From positions 74,319,097 through 74,383,096 of the forward strand of contig NC_077242.1 of the NCBI RefSeq assembly GCF_947179165.1: a stretch of DNA of 64,000 bases, given 5' to 3'. The notes under the pieces were generated by a model. That model was not told where the DNA came from. It saw only the letters and a program-made list of their open reading frames with translations, and ran no database searches. A program made the position numbers and the translations under genes. Of the stretch, positions 23,317-35,981 are shown in pieces. How positions within the stretch are numbered: position 1 is the first letter of the stretch; each line of letters opens with the position of its first letter. The stretch comes from Solanum dulcamara (lineage: Eukaryota; Streptophyta; Magnoliopsida; Solanales; Solanaceae).

Positions 23317-26300
23317 TGTTACACCCCGCACTCTTGAACTCGGAACGTTTTCTTAAGTTCCTTAGACACTATCATGTGAGACGGATAAGCTACGACACTA
23401 TCAAACAACTCTAAGAAAAGAAGATTGTGATACCTCGCGAGAAGGGAGGTTGGAGATAGAGTCATAAGAATACGGAAAGAGTTGGAAGCTAAGAAATGAG
23501 TCATAGGACTCGATTTACTTACGTAAGACACTAAGTTAAGAGTCTTATACACTTAAGTTGCTTAAGGATATATCAAACTTACGTAGTACGGATTACATAG
23601 GCTCTTAAAGTGAGACGAAATTACGAACCCGCGAGGAAGGGAAAAAGACGACGCGTGGCAACCAATGGAGGAGCGACATGTGGCAGCACCTCAAGCAAGC
23701 AGGTGATGCACCTACTTAGGGTCAAGTAGGTGATGCAGCTGCTTGGGGGAGGTGGACCCCGCAGCCCCTAATTGGCAGCATGACACGGTGGCCAATCATG
23801 GCTTGACACGTGTCATCCTTAGGGGCTGACACATGTCACCCCTTGGGACCACATATATGTATGTATATTAGGGATATACTTCAGTTTTGGTCTTCAAACT
23901 GCAGCAAAACAAACAGAAAAAAAACGTGAGAAGAGAGAAAAGAGAGGCAGCTTTGGTTCTTGAAGATTAAAGGTGAGTTTCTCAACTTTCTTCCATAAAT
24001 TAATTAATTAGCGTATACTACGATGATATGGAAGTATTAGTAGTACAAAATTAGGATTTGATGCAGCAAAAAACGGACAGCAAGCTGCCACGACGTTACA
24101 GCATGCTGAAAATATTTTCGAGGCGCGATTTTGGCAAGTTTTAGTCAATTTCGGGAAAGGTAAGTGCTTCCCCTCTAATTTGAAGTTTATGACGTTAAAT
24201 TAAGGTGTATTACACACCTTAGGGTCTGCTGGAAGTTGGGGAAAATGTTTGAAAAGTTCAGCGTTCGGAATAAACGAATTTGGAATCGCTATAGTTAAGT
24301 TGTTGTCGAAATAAGGTGTTGTACGCGTAGGGGCTGCTGCTGGTTGTGTTGTGGCGTGTTGCAGGGTCTAAAAGTTATCTAAATGAGGTTGGTAGCTGCT
24401 GGTTGCAGCCACATGACCCTCCGCTTTTGCAATTAAAGAATTCGCGAAAGAAAAATTAAAAACTCTAGTTTTGGTATCTTAGTTTCGAGTGAATTATTGG
24501 GGGTTCATATTGAGTAATTTTGTCATAATATGTATATGTATGGGCTGCTGGTTGCATTGTTGGTTGGCTGCAGGTTCTAAGGACATGGTTGGGATTTCGG
24601 ATAGGGCACATTATAGGGGAGGTGCTGTCCGATTTTCGTTAACATCCTAACTAGTTAAGGAACTAGTCGAGAAGGCGAGCGAAGGGATGAATGTTATGAA
24701 TACTCGTGGGTAGTCTAAGTTGATGAAAAGTCCAAGGTTGTTAATACTTACATTACTTCCATGTTAAATAGGTTTCGAGGACAACGATGTGGACGTGATT
24801 AAGAGAAGTCCATACAAGGTATGTGAAGCTTTCCTTTGGCGTGTTTTTGGAATAGATATGTAGAACTATTCTTCTTTTCTTTTGGCATGTCTTAGATATA
24901 AGTTATGAATGATATGTATACGATATTTGGGATTCAATCCATTCGTAAAGCTCTGAGTATGAGTCAAGACTCTTGTTTACTTCTTGGTATTAGAACTTCT
25001 GCAATAGCTGAGTCATTGCCTTTTTGTCTTCTATGTGATGAAAACTAGTACATGTAAAGCCTATTTCTTCTTTCCTTTGGAATGGTTTAACTTTAAGTGA
25101 AATGGTATATGATATAGGTTTAGAGGTAATTCCATTTATGAGCTCTGATTGTAACTCGTGACTTGTAGTCACTCCTGAACATTAAGAGTCTGAAAGTAGT
25201 CAAACTACTATTCTCGAGCCTGCTATATAATGAATAGTAAGTAGAGGTACTATCTCCTCTTTTTAGAGGCTCTGAAATGATAAATGCCATTGATTGCATG
25301 AGTTGAGTCTTTGACTAGATAAATTGTGTTTCTGATTGCATAAATTATGTGGCATTATTTGATGCATGTTTGTGATCCCTGAAGCCCCAACTGATATAAG
25401 CCCTAATGACATCTAAAGGGTTACCTCGGATAATTACTCCCCAGTCTTCAGGTGACGGTTCACTTGACTGTTTCATCGAGTCTTAGATAATGACTTAGTT
25501 GCATATGGTTTCTCACTACTCTACTTGTGCATACTGTAACCCATCCTTCCTCGAGTCCCACGATGGACCAGGATATATTATCGTGCACAGTGTTACTGCT
25601 TCTTTCACCGCGTCCCGGGCCGGATGTGTATAGTTCCACGCACGAGGAGACGATGTCGTACGTGAGGTGTGATATATGTTATATGTTATGACGATACGAT
25701 TATTCACCGAGTCCCGGGCCGGCTATAATATGATAGTATATGTGGTGAAATAAGGAAGGAACACCGAGTCCCTCCTTAGAGGGTCGAGTACATATGTATA
25801 TTATGATGGTACGCTATAGACGTACACCACTCCATTCACCGAGTCCCTCACTAAAGGGCCGGATACTTTATGTAGGCATGCATATAAGATTAAAGCAATA
25901 CATTGTGACCCTGAGCCCCACAGTGAACCGGGTGTGATACGATGATATACATGATAAGATGATACCGTATACGATGGTATGATACCGTATACGATGATAT
26001 GATGAAATAAAATGCATTATGATATGATGATATGTGATTATGAAGAAGTGATTATAACACCGAGTTCACTAGAGGGCCGGGCACAACATATGATGATATG
26101 TATGATTTACGTGTCCTAAGGTGCAGATACAGTAATTCATTTAGTTATTATACTTGTCCCCTGCATCCCTATTTCAGTTATGATCTCAGTTACGATGTGT
26201 TATGCTTTACATACTCAGTACATATATCGTACTGACCCCCTTTTCTCGGGGGGCTGCGTTTCATGCCCGCAGGTACAGATGTTTATTCTGGAGATCCATC

Positions 26301-26732
26301 AGCGTAGGAGTTCCTCTCAGCTGTGTCGGAAGTGCTTCACTATTCTGGAGCCTAAATTTTGATGCTGGTCACTTAATGTATATACTTGTACATTCAGGGG
26401 TACGGCGGGGGCCTTGTTCCGCCATATGTTGTTGTTACTATTCTTAGAGGTCTGTAGACATATGTATATGTGGGTTGTTTGTGAGTTAGTTTCGATGTTG
26501 CCTATTCGATATGTTGTGAATGTTTTTATTATAGCAGCCTTGTCGGCTCGTGTGCCCTTTCATGATATGAAACAAATGAAAGAGGCTACATGTACATGAA
26601 AAAGTTTTAAACTATTGGGTTTTTGTATATAGTATCACATCACACACGGTTCAACTTAAGTGTAATTGATAAATACGCAAAAGAGGGTCCAGGTCGGACC
26701 CCAGTTGCGGCCTATGGGGTTGGGTCGTGACA
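23317..26732 (+). mobile_element. Solo LTR of a Ty3/gypsy-like element (3.4 kb), TSD GAAAG
   Basis: Begins TGTTACACCCCGC and ends GGGTTGGGTCGTGACA, with GAAAG at 23312-23316 and 26733-26737. It is inserted into a sat1 monomer, which continues on both sides. No internal domain, primer-binding site or second LTR. A run of CACCGAGTCCC..GGGCCGG-like units lies at about 25540-26080, and the conserved GACCCCCTTTTC..GGGGGG hairpin block at about 26235. The ORFs at 26180-26599 are chance frames. Confidence 0.92.
25540..26085 (+). repeat. Dispersed hairpin-forming motif (CCGAGTCCC..GGGCCGG), about 7 copies in the LTR
   Basis: Units of the form CCGAGTCCCTC..GAGGGTCGAGT recur roughly every 50-110 bp; each can form a short stem of CCCTC with GAGGG or CCCGGGCCGG. 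The same unit is present in the related LTR at about 8880-8915 (other strand). Confidence 0.6.
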
Positions 26733-26737
26733 GAAAG

Positions 26738-28919
26738 CTAGTTCACCAAAAAATTCATTAACTAACTTACATTAAAAACTGAGAAAATCTCATAATTCCT
26801 TTCGAGTGGTCTCTAAATGCTATAAATATGGCGCAGATTATGGTGAGATTATACGTATTGTTCCCCATGTCATAACAGAGGATCCTTTAAGGTTTTACAA
26901 AAAAAAGTTACCAAAAGTCATATCACTTAAATTTTTATTAACTAATTCATGCAAAAAACTAAAAAAATCGTCCAACTCATGTTAGGTGGCCCCTAAATAC
27001 TAAAAGTATGGTGCGTATCATTATGAGGCTATAAGTACTGCTTCCCCAAGTCATTACGGAGGGTGTTGTAAATGTTTCAGAAAAAAGTGATCGAAAATTA
27101 ACTCACCAAAAAATTTATTGACTAATAATACACAAGAAAAACTAAAACAATCGCCTAATTCCTATTGAATGCCCCCTAAATGATATAAAGTAGTGCGGTT
27201 TTGGTGAGTCTATACGTACTGCGCCCACTGGTTATTACAGAGGGTCATGTAAAGGTTTCGCAAAAAAAAAGACCAAAAGCAAGTTCACCTTAAAAATCAT
27301 TGAATAGCAACACAAAAAACTAAAATAAATTGCGTAATTCCTGTTGTGTGGCCCCTAAATGATATAAATATGGCGTGAATCACGGTTAGACTATACGTAT
27401 CGCTCTGTCAGGAAAATTACGGAGGGTTTTTTAATGGTTTCGCAAAAAATATGATCGAAATCTAGTTCTCTAAAAAATTCATTGAATAGCACACACAAAA
27501 AACTGAAAAAATTGCATAATTCCTGTTGTGTGGCCCCTAAATGATATAAATGTGGAGTGAATCACAGTTAGACTATACGTAACACTCTTTTAGGAAAATT
27601 ACGGAGGGTGTTTTAATGGTTTCACAAAAAATATGATCAAAATCTAATTCTCCAAAAAATTCATTGACTAACACACAAAAAAAACTAAGCAAATCGCCTA
27701 AATCCTGATGAGTTGTCTTAAATGTTGTAAATGTGGGCGCGGATCATTGTGAGGCTATACATACTTCTCCCCTAGGTCATTACAAAAGGCCCTGTAAAGG
27801 TTTCACAAAAAACAAGTGACCAAAAGGTAGTTCACCAAAAAATTCATTGAGTAACACATACGAAAAACTGAGAAAATTATCTAATATCTGTTGAGCGGCC
27901 TCTAAATGTTATAATTGTGGCACGGATCATGGTAGGGCTATATGTACTGCTACTCCGTGTCACTATAGAGGGTCTTTTAAAGGTTTTGGAAAATAAGTTA
28001 CCGAAATTCAGTTCAACAAAAAATTCATTGACTAACTCACACAAAAAATTAAAAAAATCGCCTAATTTCTTTTGAATGGCCCCTAAATTCTATAAATGTG
28101 GGGCGTATCGTGGTGAGGCTATACTTACTTCTCCCCCAAGTCATTACGTAAAGGTTTTTCAAAAAAGGAGACATTAAGCAAGTTCACTAAAAAATTCATT
28201 GATTAACACATACGAAAAATTGAGAAAATTATCTAATTTCTATTGAGTGACCCATAAATGCTATAAATGTAGCGCGGATTATGGTGAGGCTATATGTACT
28301 GCTTCCCCAAATTATTATAGAGGGTCTTATTAAGGTTACACAAAAAAGTGAATGAAAATCAATCATTTATTAACACACGAAAACTTTAAAAAATCGTCTA
28401 TTTTTTGTTGAGTAGTCCATAAATACTATAAATATGGCGCAGATTATGATGAGACTATACTTCTTATCCGCCATGTAATTATTAGGGTTCTGTATAGGCT
28501 TCACAAAAAAATAACCAAAAGTCAGTTTATCAAAAAGGTCATTGACTAACACACAAGAAAAGTGAGAAAAATCGCCTATTTTTTATTGAATGGCACCTAA
28601 TGTTATAAATATGGCGTTGATCATGGTGAAGCTATATGTACTTCTCTCTCAAATCATTACAGAGGGTCCTGTAAAGGTTTCACAAAAAAATTAATCAAAA
28701 GTCAGTTCACCAAAATATTTGTTGACTAACACACGTAAAAATTTGAGAAAATCGCCTAATGCTATAAATGTGGCGCGGATCATGGTGAGGTTATACATAA
28801 TGCTCCCCCATGTCATTACGGAGTTTCCTATAAAGGTTTCGCAAAAAAAAGTGACTTAAATCTAGCTTACAAAAATATTCATTGATTAATACACACGAAA
28901 AACTGAGAAAATCACCCAA
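26738..28919 (+). repeat. sat1 tandem array, plus orientation, about 12 monomers
   Basis: Continuation of the array interrupted by the LTR, same signatures and orientation. The last monomer passes at about 28919 into sat2 without spacer. Confidence 0.93.
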
Positions 28920-29298
28920 AAAAATTATAGACCAATACACATAAAAAGTCAAGATAATTCTAAAATTTTACTTTGTGACCTATAAACTCCAAAAAAAAAT
29001 GATGGTTACCCCTGAACAACTATAAGTATCATTTACTAGGTCGTCACAAATAACTCCACAAAATGAGCTCAAGCAGAATCATTATATATTCTAAAATATT
29101 TATGGACTCATACACACGAAAAGTTGATATAATTCTAAATGTTTATTTCGTGATTCATAAACTCCAAGAAAAGTGATGTTTGCCCCTAAAAACTAGGTTG
29201 TCGATGGACCGATAAAATTTAAGTCTAAATAGAGTCGATCACACATATTCTAAAAAAATCATGGACTAATACACATGAAAAATTGATATAATCTTGAA
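28920..29298 (+). repeat. sat2 satellite, about 2 monomers
   Basis: Shows AAAAAGTCAAGATAATTCT, ATAAACTCCAAAAAAAAATG, GTATCATTTACTAGGTCGTC and GGACT(C/A)ATACACACGAAAA. It is broken at 29298 by a Mutator element and resumes at 34732. Confidence 0.85.
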
Positions 29299-30088
29299 GG
29301 CGGAATAACCTCGGGGCCCTTATACTTGGCTCCATTTGTCACATAGACCCTTCTACTCACATCTTTGCCAAATGAACCCTTAAACCCACTGAAACACAGC
29401 ATTTTAAATACATTTTTGAACCACTATGTGGTGCGTGACTTACAAACGAGCACACGTAAATTTCCACGTCATTTAAAAATTCCACATAGGAAATGACGTG
29501 TTAAAACTTTATAATTTCCTTTCTCTTTCAAACCTTTCATTTTCCTTTCCTTTCTTTTTCAATCAGACCCCCTTACTCCTCTATAGTTCCGATTTTCCAT
29601 CTTGAGCACCTCTATTTTTTTCGATTTTTCAGAGCTTTTGAGTTCACATTTCACTCTATAGTAGTTAGTTTGTCAACTTGTATTCTTTGTTTTGAAGTGG
29701 TTCTTGGTGTTTGATTTTGGATTTTGTTGTATTTTAGGGTTTAGATACTTAGCAGAGGTTATTGTTTGATTTTTTAGAGGATTTTTCTTTGTTACATGCC
29801 TAATATCAACTTATTACCAATTTGTAGAGGTGTTATGCTTCAATGGCATTTGTTGTGAATATGTTGTAATTCTAGGGGGGTTTCATAAATTTTGTTGAAT
29901 TTTATTCTTGTTAATGGTCTAGTTGGATTACATTCTAGGGCTTTTTGTTGCCTTCTGTAAACAATTAGTTAAATATTAGGGCTTTAGTTTAAACTTAAAA
30001 ATTAGGGCTTTTTATTGTATTCCGTAAAGAATTAGTCAAAATCAATTATGTGAAAGTATTCTTGTGACTTTGTAGGCATGGTAACAAT

Positions 30089-33000
30089 ATGGCTTCAACA
30101 ATTGTAACTCTTCAAATGTATTATACAGGCTGTTTTTTATCATATCCTGAACTCAGATATGCTAATGGAATATGTGATGTTGAAAAAATAGAAATAGATA
30201 TGGATGAGCTTCATATCATGTTATTTTTAAAATTAGCTGGTGAATTGGGAGTTGAAAAAATTGAAACATTTGGGTGCAAAGTTAACAAAAGAGGTGGTTA
30301 TTACATGTTAAATAATGATAAGGATATTTTAAGAATTATAAACAACTTGAAGGGTGGGGACTTTGTTGATGTTTATGTGGTACATCAAATTAGTACCCTT
30401 TAGTTGTTGAGGATGTAAATGAGTGCAACTGGCCCAATTGTTAACTCCCAAAAAAGGTTAGCCCCCACCACCACCACCTACTGTTATAAATGGTAGGGTT
30501 GCTGTGTTTTTACCTCAAACACTTGTTATAAATGGTAGGGCTGATGTGTCTTCTCCTCAATCACCTGATGAAAATGATAGGGTTTATGTGTCTTTCCCTC
30601 AACCACCTGATAAAAATGATAGGTCTGTTGTATCTTCCCCTCAACCATCTGATGAAAATGTTAATGAAAATATAAATAAAGAGCAGCAGTCTATGGTAGA
30701 CAAAGAAAAAAATAAGGAGACTACTGAGGACTTAAATGAAGGTGAAGGTAATGACTTTTCTTCCTACCATCTTCAAACTTCTAATGAATTTGATATACAT
30801 ATAGATGGTGAACAATCTGATTCTAAGTCACTGTTTGATGTTGATGAGAACAAAGATGATATAAGTAACTTGTATGAGGAGTTTGTTGAAGCTAGAAAGT
30901 CAAACATTCAAGAAAAACAGTAAAAAAGGTTGTTACAGTAAATGTAGAAGAAATAACCTCTGGTCCTGTAGGTATAGATGTTGGTTTTTAAGATATTAAT
31001 AAGAATAAGAGGGGAAGATATGAAGGAAAATTAGGTGGGGATGACCTATATTTTGATAGATCAGATCCTGATAGTGAAATTAGTGAAGATGAAGGGGAGC
31101 CTGTTGAATCTAATCCACCAGCTAGGAATGCAAGTACCAAGGTCTATTTTGACCCAATTGCCAAATTTTTTTATTTCAGTTGTATATAATTTTTGTGAAC
31201 AATATTCAATTTAGGAAAGTACTACAAACTTACTCTATTCAAAAGGATGTAAACCTTAAATTAAAGCCTAATGAAAAGGAAAGAATCAGGGCAAAGTGTA
31301 AAAAGGGTTGTCCTTGGCATATTCTTGGAAGTGTTGAGGGAAACACTAAAAATTTTATTGTGGAGACATATTTTCCTATCCATAAGTGTTGAAAAATAAC
31401 AAGAAACAAGTTATGTACTCCAAAGTGGATTAGTAAGACTTACAAAGACAGAATCATGAGTGAGCCTAGCATCAAACTCCATCAAATTCAAGGTTTGATA
31501 AGAAAGGAATATGGACTACATGTTAGCAAAACAAGTTGTAGAAGGGCAAAAAATAAAAGTTCTAAATGATCATATGGGTGATTTCAAAGAGGAATTTGGT
31601 AGATTGTATGATTATGCTGAGGAGTTGAAGTCTACTAATCCTAGAATTACTGTAGCTTTTAGAACATCCAAGAATACAATTCCTGGAAAAGAGGTATTTA
31701 TGGGCATTTATATTTGTCTTGGAGCACTAAAAATGGATGAAATGAGGGTTGTAGAAGGATAATTGGATTTGATGGTGCATTTCTAAAGGGTGTGTGTAAA
31801 GGTGAACTATTGTCTTGTATTTTCAAGGATGGAAATAATCAAATGTACCCTGTAGCATGGACAGTAGTTGATAAAGAATCCAAGGATACATGGTCTTGGT
31901 TTATGAAATGCATCAAGCATGATTTGGAGCTGACACAAACTGGAGGTGAAGCGCTCACTGTTATGTATGATATATAGAAGATATGTTACACTAATTTCTG
32001 CTTCTTTTCTATTTGTTGCAGTTGCTATGTTATACTAATTTTTCAACTATTTTTATAGGGTCTGCACATAGCACTTACTGATTTATTGTCAAATGCTAAA
32101 CATAGATGGTGTACTAGATATATTTGAGCAAACTGGAAGAAGGAATGGAAGGGTGAAGAAAGGAGAAAAAAATTGGCAGGTTGCCAGGGCTCCATTTGAA
32201 GTTCATTTACAAGCAAAGCTGGATGAAATGAGTTTGTTGGGAGAAGGCATTGTGAAAGCTTTGTTAAAGTACAATAAAGAGGCATGGTGTAGGACATTAT
32301 TCAAATAACATAGCAAGTGTGACATAGTTGAGAATAATATGTGTGAGACATTTAATAGTTGGATCGTGGCAGCTAGATTCAAATCAATCATTACTAGTTA
32401 GAAGAAATTAGAGTCAAAGTCATGGAAAGAATGACTCAAATGAGAGAGCTTTCTGAAAAATGGGTAACTGATGTGTCACCTATGGCTATGAAAGTTCTTA
32501 GAGAAAATGTTGAACATGCAGCCATTTGTGAGGTTAAATTTAATGGAGATATTGGCTATGAGGTTCAGGATCGACCTTATAAACATATTGTTAATCTAAA
32601 AAATAAGGTGCACAGTTGTAGGTCATGGCAACCGAAGGGAATTCCTTGTGCACATGCAATTACGGCAATGCATTACAAGGATTTGAATGTTGAGTCTTTT
32701 GTTGAGCACTTGTACAAAAAGGAGACATATCTGAAAGCCTAGAATAAGTTCATTCAACCTAGGACAAACATGAAGATGTGGCCAAAAAGCACTAAACCAA
32801 CCATTGAGCCACCTGAAATCACTACTATGCCAGAAAGACCAAAAAGAAATAAGAGAAAAGACAAGGATGAGCCTAGTAAAGAGAAGTTTGGAAAGGCTAC
32901 AAGAAAGGGGAGAAAAATGAAATGTTTTTTGTGCAAGAATTTTGGACATAAGAAGAAAGGATGTCCAATTGGTGCAAGTTTTTCTTTCAATTCTTCAACA

Positions 33001-33743
33001 TTATTAATGAAATTTATGTTGTCAATGTTTCTGTATTCATCTTGAAATATTGTGTATGCAGAAAAATGGATTCAGAATTGGAACTTCAACTGCAGGAACT
33101 GCTGCTGTAACTACTAAAATGCCCACCACTACTTCAGCAGCTCCTACAGGTGTAACTGCTAGTACGGAGATGCCCACCATTGCTTCAGCAGCTGCTGGAA
33201 CTTCAACTACAAGTGCTACAAATATTTTTGTAAATGTTGAAAGTGTTTCTCAGCCAACAAGTCAATTCAATACTCAATAGTCAACTACTGGTGCTGGTGT
33301 CTCAAAGAGGAAGAATAACACAATTAAAAGAGATGGTGCAAATCCTGGATATAAGAGGCCAAGAACATCTGATTTTGGTGTGCTATTTGGAGAAAATGGT
33401 AGTGTGATACAGAGGGTAAGTATAATCATTTAAGGGTTTTTGTTTGATACTATAGAATCGCCAATATTTAACTAATAGTATTATTGCTTTTTATCAGCTT
33501 GGAACTGTTGATAGAGTGCTACATAGTCCTACATTGAAGAGTTCAGTGCCTATCAATATTGATCTTGGATACAAACCTAATGGACTAAGGTGGAAGGGTA
33601 GAGATGCAGTTACTCAAACACAACTACAAGAAGAAAGTTACAAAAGAGCAAACTGTTCTACAAATACTCATGCCACTACAAGCACTCAGTCCAGAACAAC
33701 TAATGTCACACCAGCACTCAAGACACATAGTTTTTCACAATAA
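30089..33743 (+). pseudogene. MuDR-family transposase remnant
   Basis: The segments keep the order of plant MuDR transposases but are split by stops and frameshifts: an N-terminal PB1-like module (30089-30403); an acidic linker with a tandem SSPQPPDENDR-type repeat (30504-30923); a MuDR DNA-binding region with KCKKGCPW (31180-31392); the MULE catalytic core, with the first Asp in GFDGAFLKG (31764-31790) and a probable second Asp in TVMYDI (31960-31974); RWCTR (32106-32120); a SWIM zinc finger CRSWQPKGIPCAHA (32622-32663); and a CCHC knuckle CFLCKNFGHKKKGC (32923-32964). Introns may account for some breaks (GTAAGT..TTATCAG at about 33417-33498), but in-frame stops such as 31975-31977 and a shift near 31735 show the gene is dead. 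Confidence 0.88.
30500..30665 (+). repeat. Tandem coding repeat in the transposase linker, about 4 units of ~42-45 bp
   Basis: Units of the form CCTCAACCACCTGATGAAAA plus TGATAGG..GTGTCTTC encode repeated SSPQPPDENDR-like peptides, indicating slippage or unequal exchange inside the transposase linker. Confidence 0.75.
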
Positions 33744-33989
33744 AGACTTATATAAAGTCTAGCTTAATTCTCTATAGTTTTGTGGTCTAGAATACTTTTC
33801 AACTGTTAACTTATGTTTTTTTGGTTTAGCTTAATTCCATCTGTTGTGTTAACTTGCTATGACAAACAAGTTATTTTTGTTTTATCGATTTGTGGTGAAG
33901 ATCACAGTAGTAATTATAAGCCTTAAATTGAATATTTTCATTACATTATATTTCATCATCCTAGTATTGACATGAACAAATCATCACGC

Positions 33990-34335
33990 CATCTTAAATA
34001 CAAAACATAGAAACCAAATGACAACAATCACAATAACACTAATATCAGTAATAATGTCTGATCTCCCTTGTCTTCCATGCCTTCCATGTCTTTCTTGCTT
34101 TCCATGATTAGCATTTGTTGAGAGGTTATTCATGTAGTATTGTTCTTGATATGTAGGATGAACTTGGTATGTAGGATCAACTATGTCATTCCATCGAAAA
34201 AAAATCACATCCATTACCATTTGCATATTTTTGACGGCTCCAAAACATTCTTTCAGGATTAGTTGGTGCTTTTGACATTTTAAGTTTAGCAGAAAGTCCA
34301 CAATAGCAAAAACGAATCGTTATTGTGAAGAATTA
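33990..34335 (-). pseudogene. GRF-type zinc-finger protein remnant (second MULE gene)
   Basis: Read on the minus strand, FCYCGLSAKLKMSKAPTNPE, then RMFWSRQKYANGNGCDFF and, after a one-base shift in a T run, RWNDIVDP. This matches the zf-GRF pattern CxCG..NPGRRFW.C..GCDFFRW. The NPGRRFW-C part is altered (Cys replaced by Ser) and the frame is broken, so it is a pseudogene. A hydrophobic C-terminal segment follows (IVIVVIWFLCFVF). Its position, antisense near the far TIR, recalls the accessory gene of two-gene Mutator elements. Confidence 0.65.
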
Positions 34336-34731
34336 TAAATTTTAATGAGTAAAAAGTAAAAATCAATGAGGCCTGAATGACTGTGGAGAACAAGAAGAAA
34401 TTTGGAAAGGGATAAACGAGAAGAAAATTGAAGAAATTTAAGAAGAACAAGCTCAACAATGGTTTTAGATAATTTGAAAAAGAAGATGTTGTTATAGCTC
34501 TCAAAAATGACCGTTAGTGGCTTTTTAAAAGCCCTTCACGCTTCTAAAGTGAGTGTATTACACGCACTTGGACTACATTTGCCACATAGGATGAAAGCTC
34601 AAAATAAGTGTTTAAAATATTGTGTTTCAGTGGGTTTGAAGGTTCACTTGGCAAAGACGTGAATAGAAGGGTCTATGAGACAAATGGAGCCAAGTATTAA
34701 GGCCTCCGAGGTCATTCCGCCTAATCCTGAA

Positions 34732-35540
34732 TTCTATTTCGTGATCCATAAACTTCAAAAAAGCGGTGTCTTCCTTTGAAACACTATGAGTATCATTTAC
34801 TAGGTCATCATAAATAGACTCAACAATTTGAATTCAAATAGAGTCAGTCACACATATTTCAGAAAATACATGGACTAATACATGAAAAGTACTCAAGATT
34901 ATGTTGAATTCTTGTTTTGTGAGCCATAACCCAAAAAAAGCTACGGCTTTCCCTAAAAACTATGAGCATCATTTACTAGGTCGTCACAAGTGGATCCGCA
35001 AAATTTGAGCACAAACAAATCGGTCACACATATTTCAAAAAAATCATGGACTAAGAAATAAAAAGTCGAGATAATTCTAAATTCCTAATTTGTGACTTAT
35101 AAACTCCAAAATAGGTGACGTCTGCCCCTGAAAAGCTATGAGTATCATTTACTAGATTCTCCAGAATAGGTGATGTCTGCCCCTGAAAAGCTATGAGTAT
35201 CATTTACTAGATTGTCACAAATGGACCCATAAAATTTGAACTCAAACGAAGTCGGTCACACATAATTCAAAAATACATGGAATAATATACAGAAAAAGTC
35301 GAGATGATTTTGAATTCTTCTTTAGTGACCCATAAACTAAAAAAAAAAGTGGCAGCGTCCCCCGAAAAACTATGAGCATCATTTACTAGGTCATCATGAA
35401 TTGACCCACAAAATTTGAGCACAAAACATAGTCGATCACACATAATTCAAAAAATTCATAAACTTATACACACGAAAAATTGGGATAATCCTAAATTCAT
35501 GTTTCATGATCCATAACCTCCTAAAAACGGCGCCTACCTA
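34732..35540 (+). repeat. sat2 tandem array, plus orientation, about 4.5 monomers
   Basis: Successive ATTTAC landmarks of sat2 lie at 34795, 34971, 35147, 35202 and 35391: a period of 176 bp, with a 55-bp local duplication at about 35150-35205. Signatures GTGACCCATAAACT, CCCCTGAAAAGCTATGAGTA and CACAAAATTTGAGC. Confidence 0.88.
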
Positions 35541-35840
35541 CTAAAATTATCTCGGCTTTATGTGTGTATTCATTAATGAATTTCTAGATTTGTGACCGGC
35601 TCTACTTGAGCTCAAATAATTGGGTCAATTTGTGATGAACTGGTAAATAATTTTTCATAATTTCCTAGGGTCAGACGTCGCTTTGTTGGAGTTTATTAGC
35701 CACGAGATGAGAATCAAGGATTACTTAGTTTGTTTGTTTTTTTTGTATATTATTCAATGGATTTTCTGAAATATTTGTTACCGATTCTGAAATTCAATAG
35801 TATCTTATGACTTTTCATATGTATTAGTCAAGATACAATT
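35541..35840 (-). repeat. sat2 monomers in reversed orientation (right edge of satellite block)
   Basis: The inverse of the sat2 landmarks is found in reverse order: ATGTGTGTATTCATTAATGA, TTGTGACCGGCTCTACTTGA, AATAATTTTTCATAATTTCC and GGTCAGACGTCGCTTTGTTG. About one and a half decayed monomers. Confidence 0.7.
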
Positions 35841-35981
35841 TTTATTGAACACTAACAACAGTAGACTTTAGTAAGTTGTTGGCTCGAAAGAAAAGAAGAT
35901 ACATTTCCCCCAATGATCATTCCTAAATCATTTTCTAGGACATAAAAGTAGGTAAACACATGGTAAATTGGTAGTCATTTA

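Larger units (their letters stand above)
29299..34721 (+). mobile_element. Autonomous-type Mutator (MULE) element, decayed, long TIRs
   Basis: The ends GGCGGAATAACCTCGG.. and its inverse ..CCGAGGTCATTCCGCC form terminal inverted repeats about 130 bp long (29299-~29430 and ~34590-34721). They are flanked by 10-bp duplications TAATCTTGAA (29289-29298) and TAATCCTGAA (34722-34731), one mismatch, in the 9-11 bp range of Mutator. It carries a MuDR-like transposase remnant on the plus strand and a GRF zinc-finger remnant on the minus strand. Confidence 0.92.

Noticed and set aside
23317..26732. Complete small LTR element or LARD
   Set aside because: No paired internal LTRs, primer-binding site or polypurine tract; the TG..CA ends with 5-bp TSD enclose one LTR only.
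13671..28919. CRISPR-like regular repeats
   Set aside because: Period is about 180 bp with diverged monomers and no spacer/repeat alternation; this is a eukaryotic satellite.
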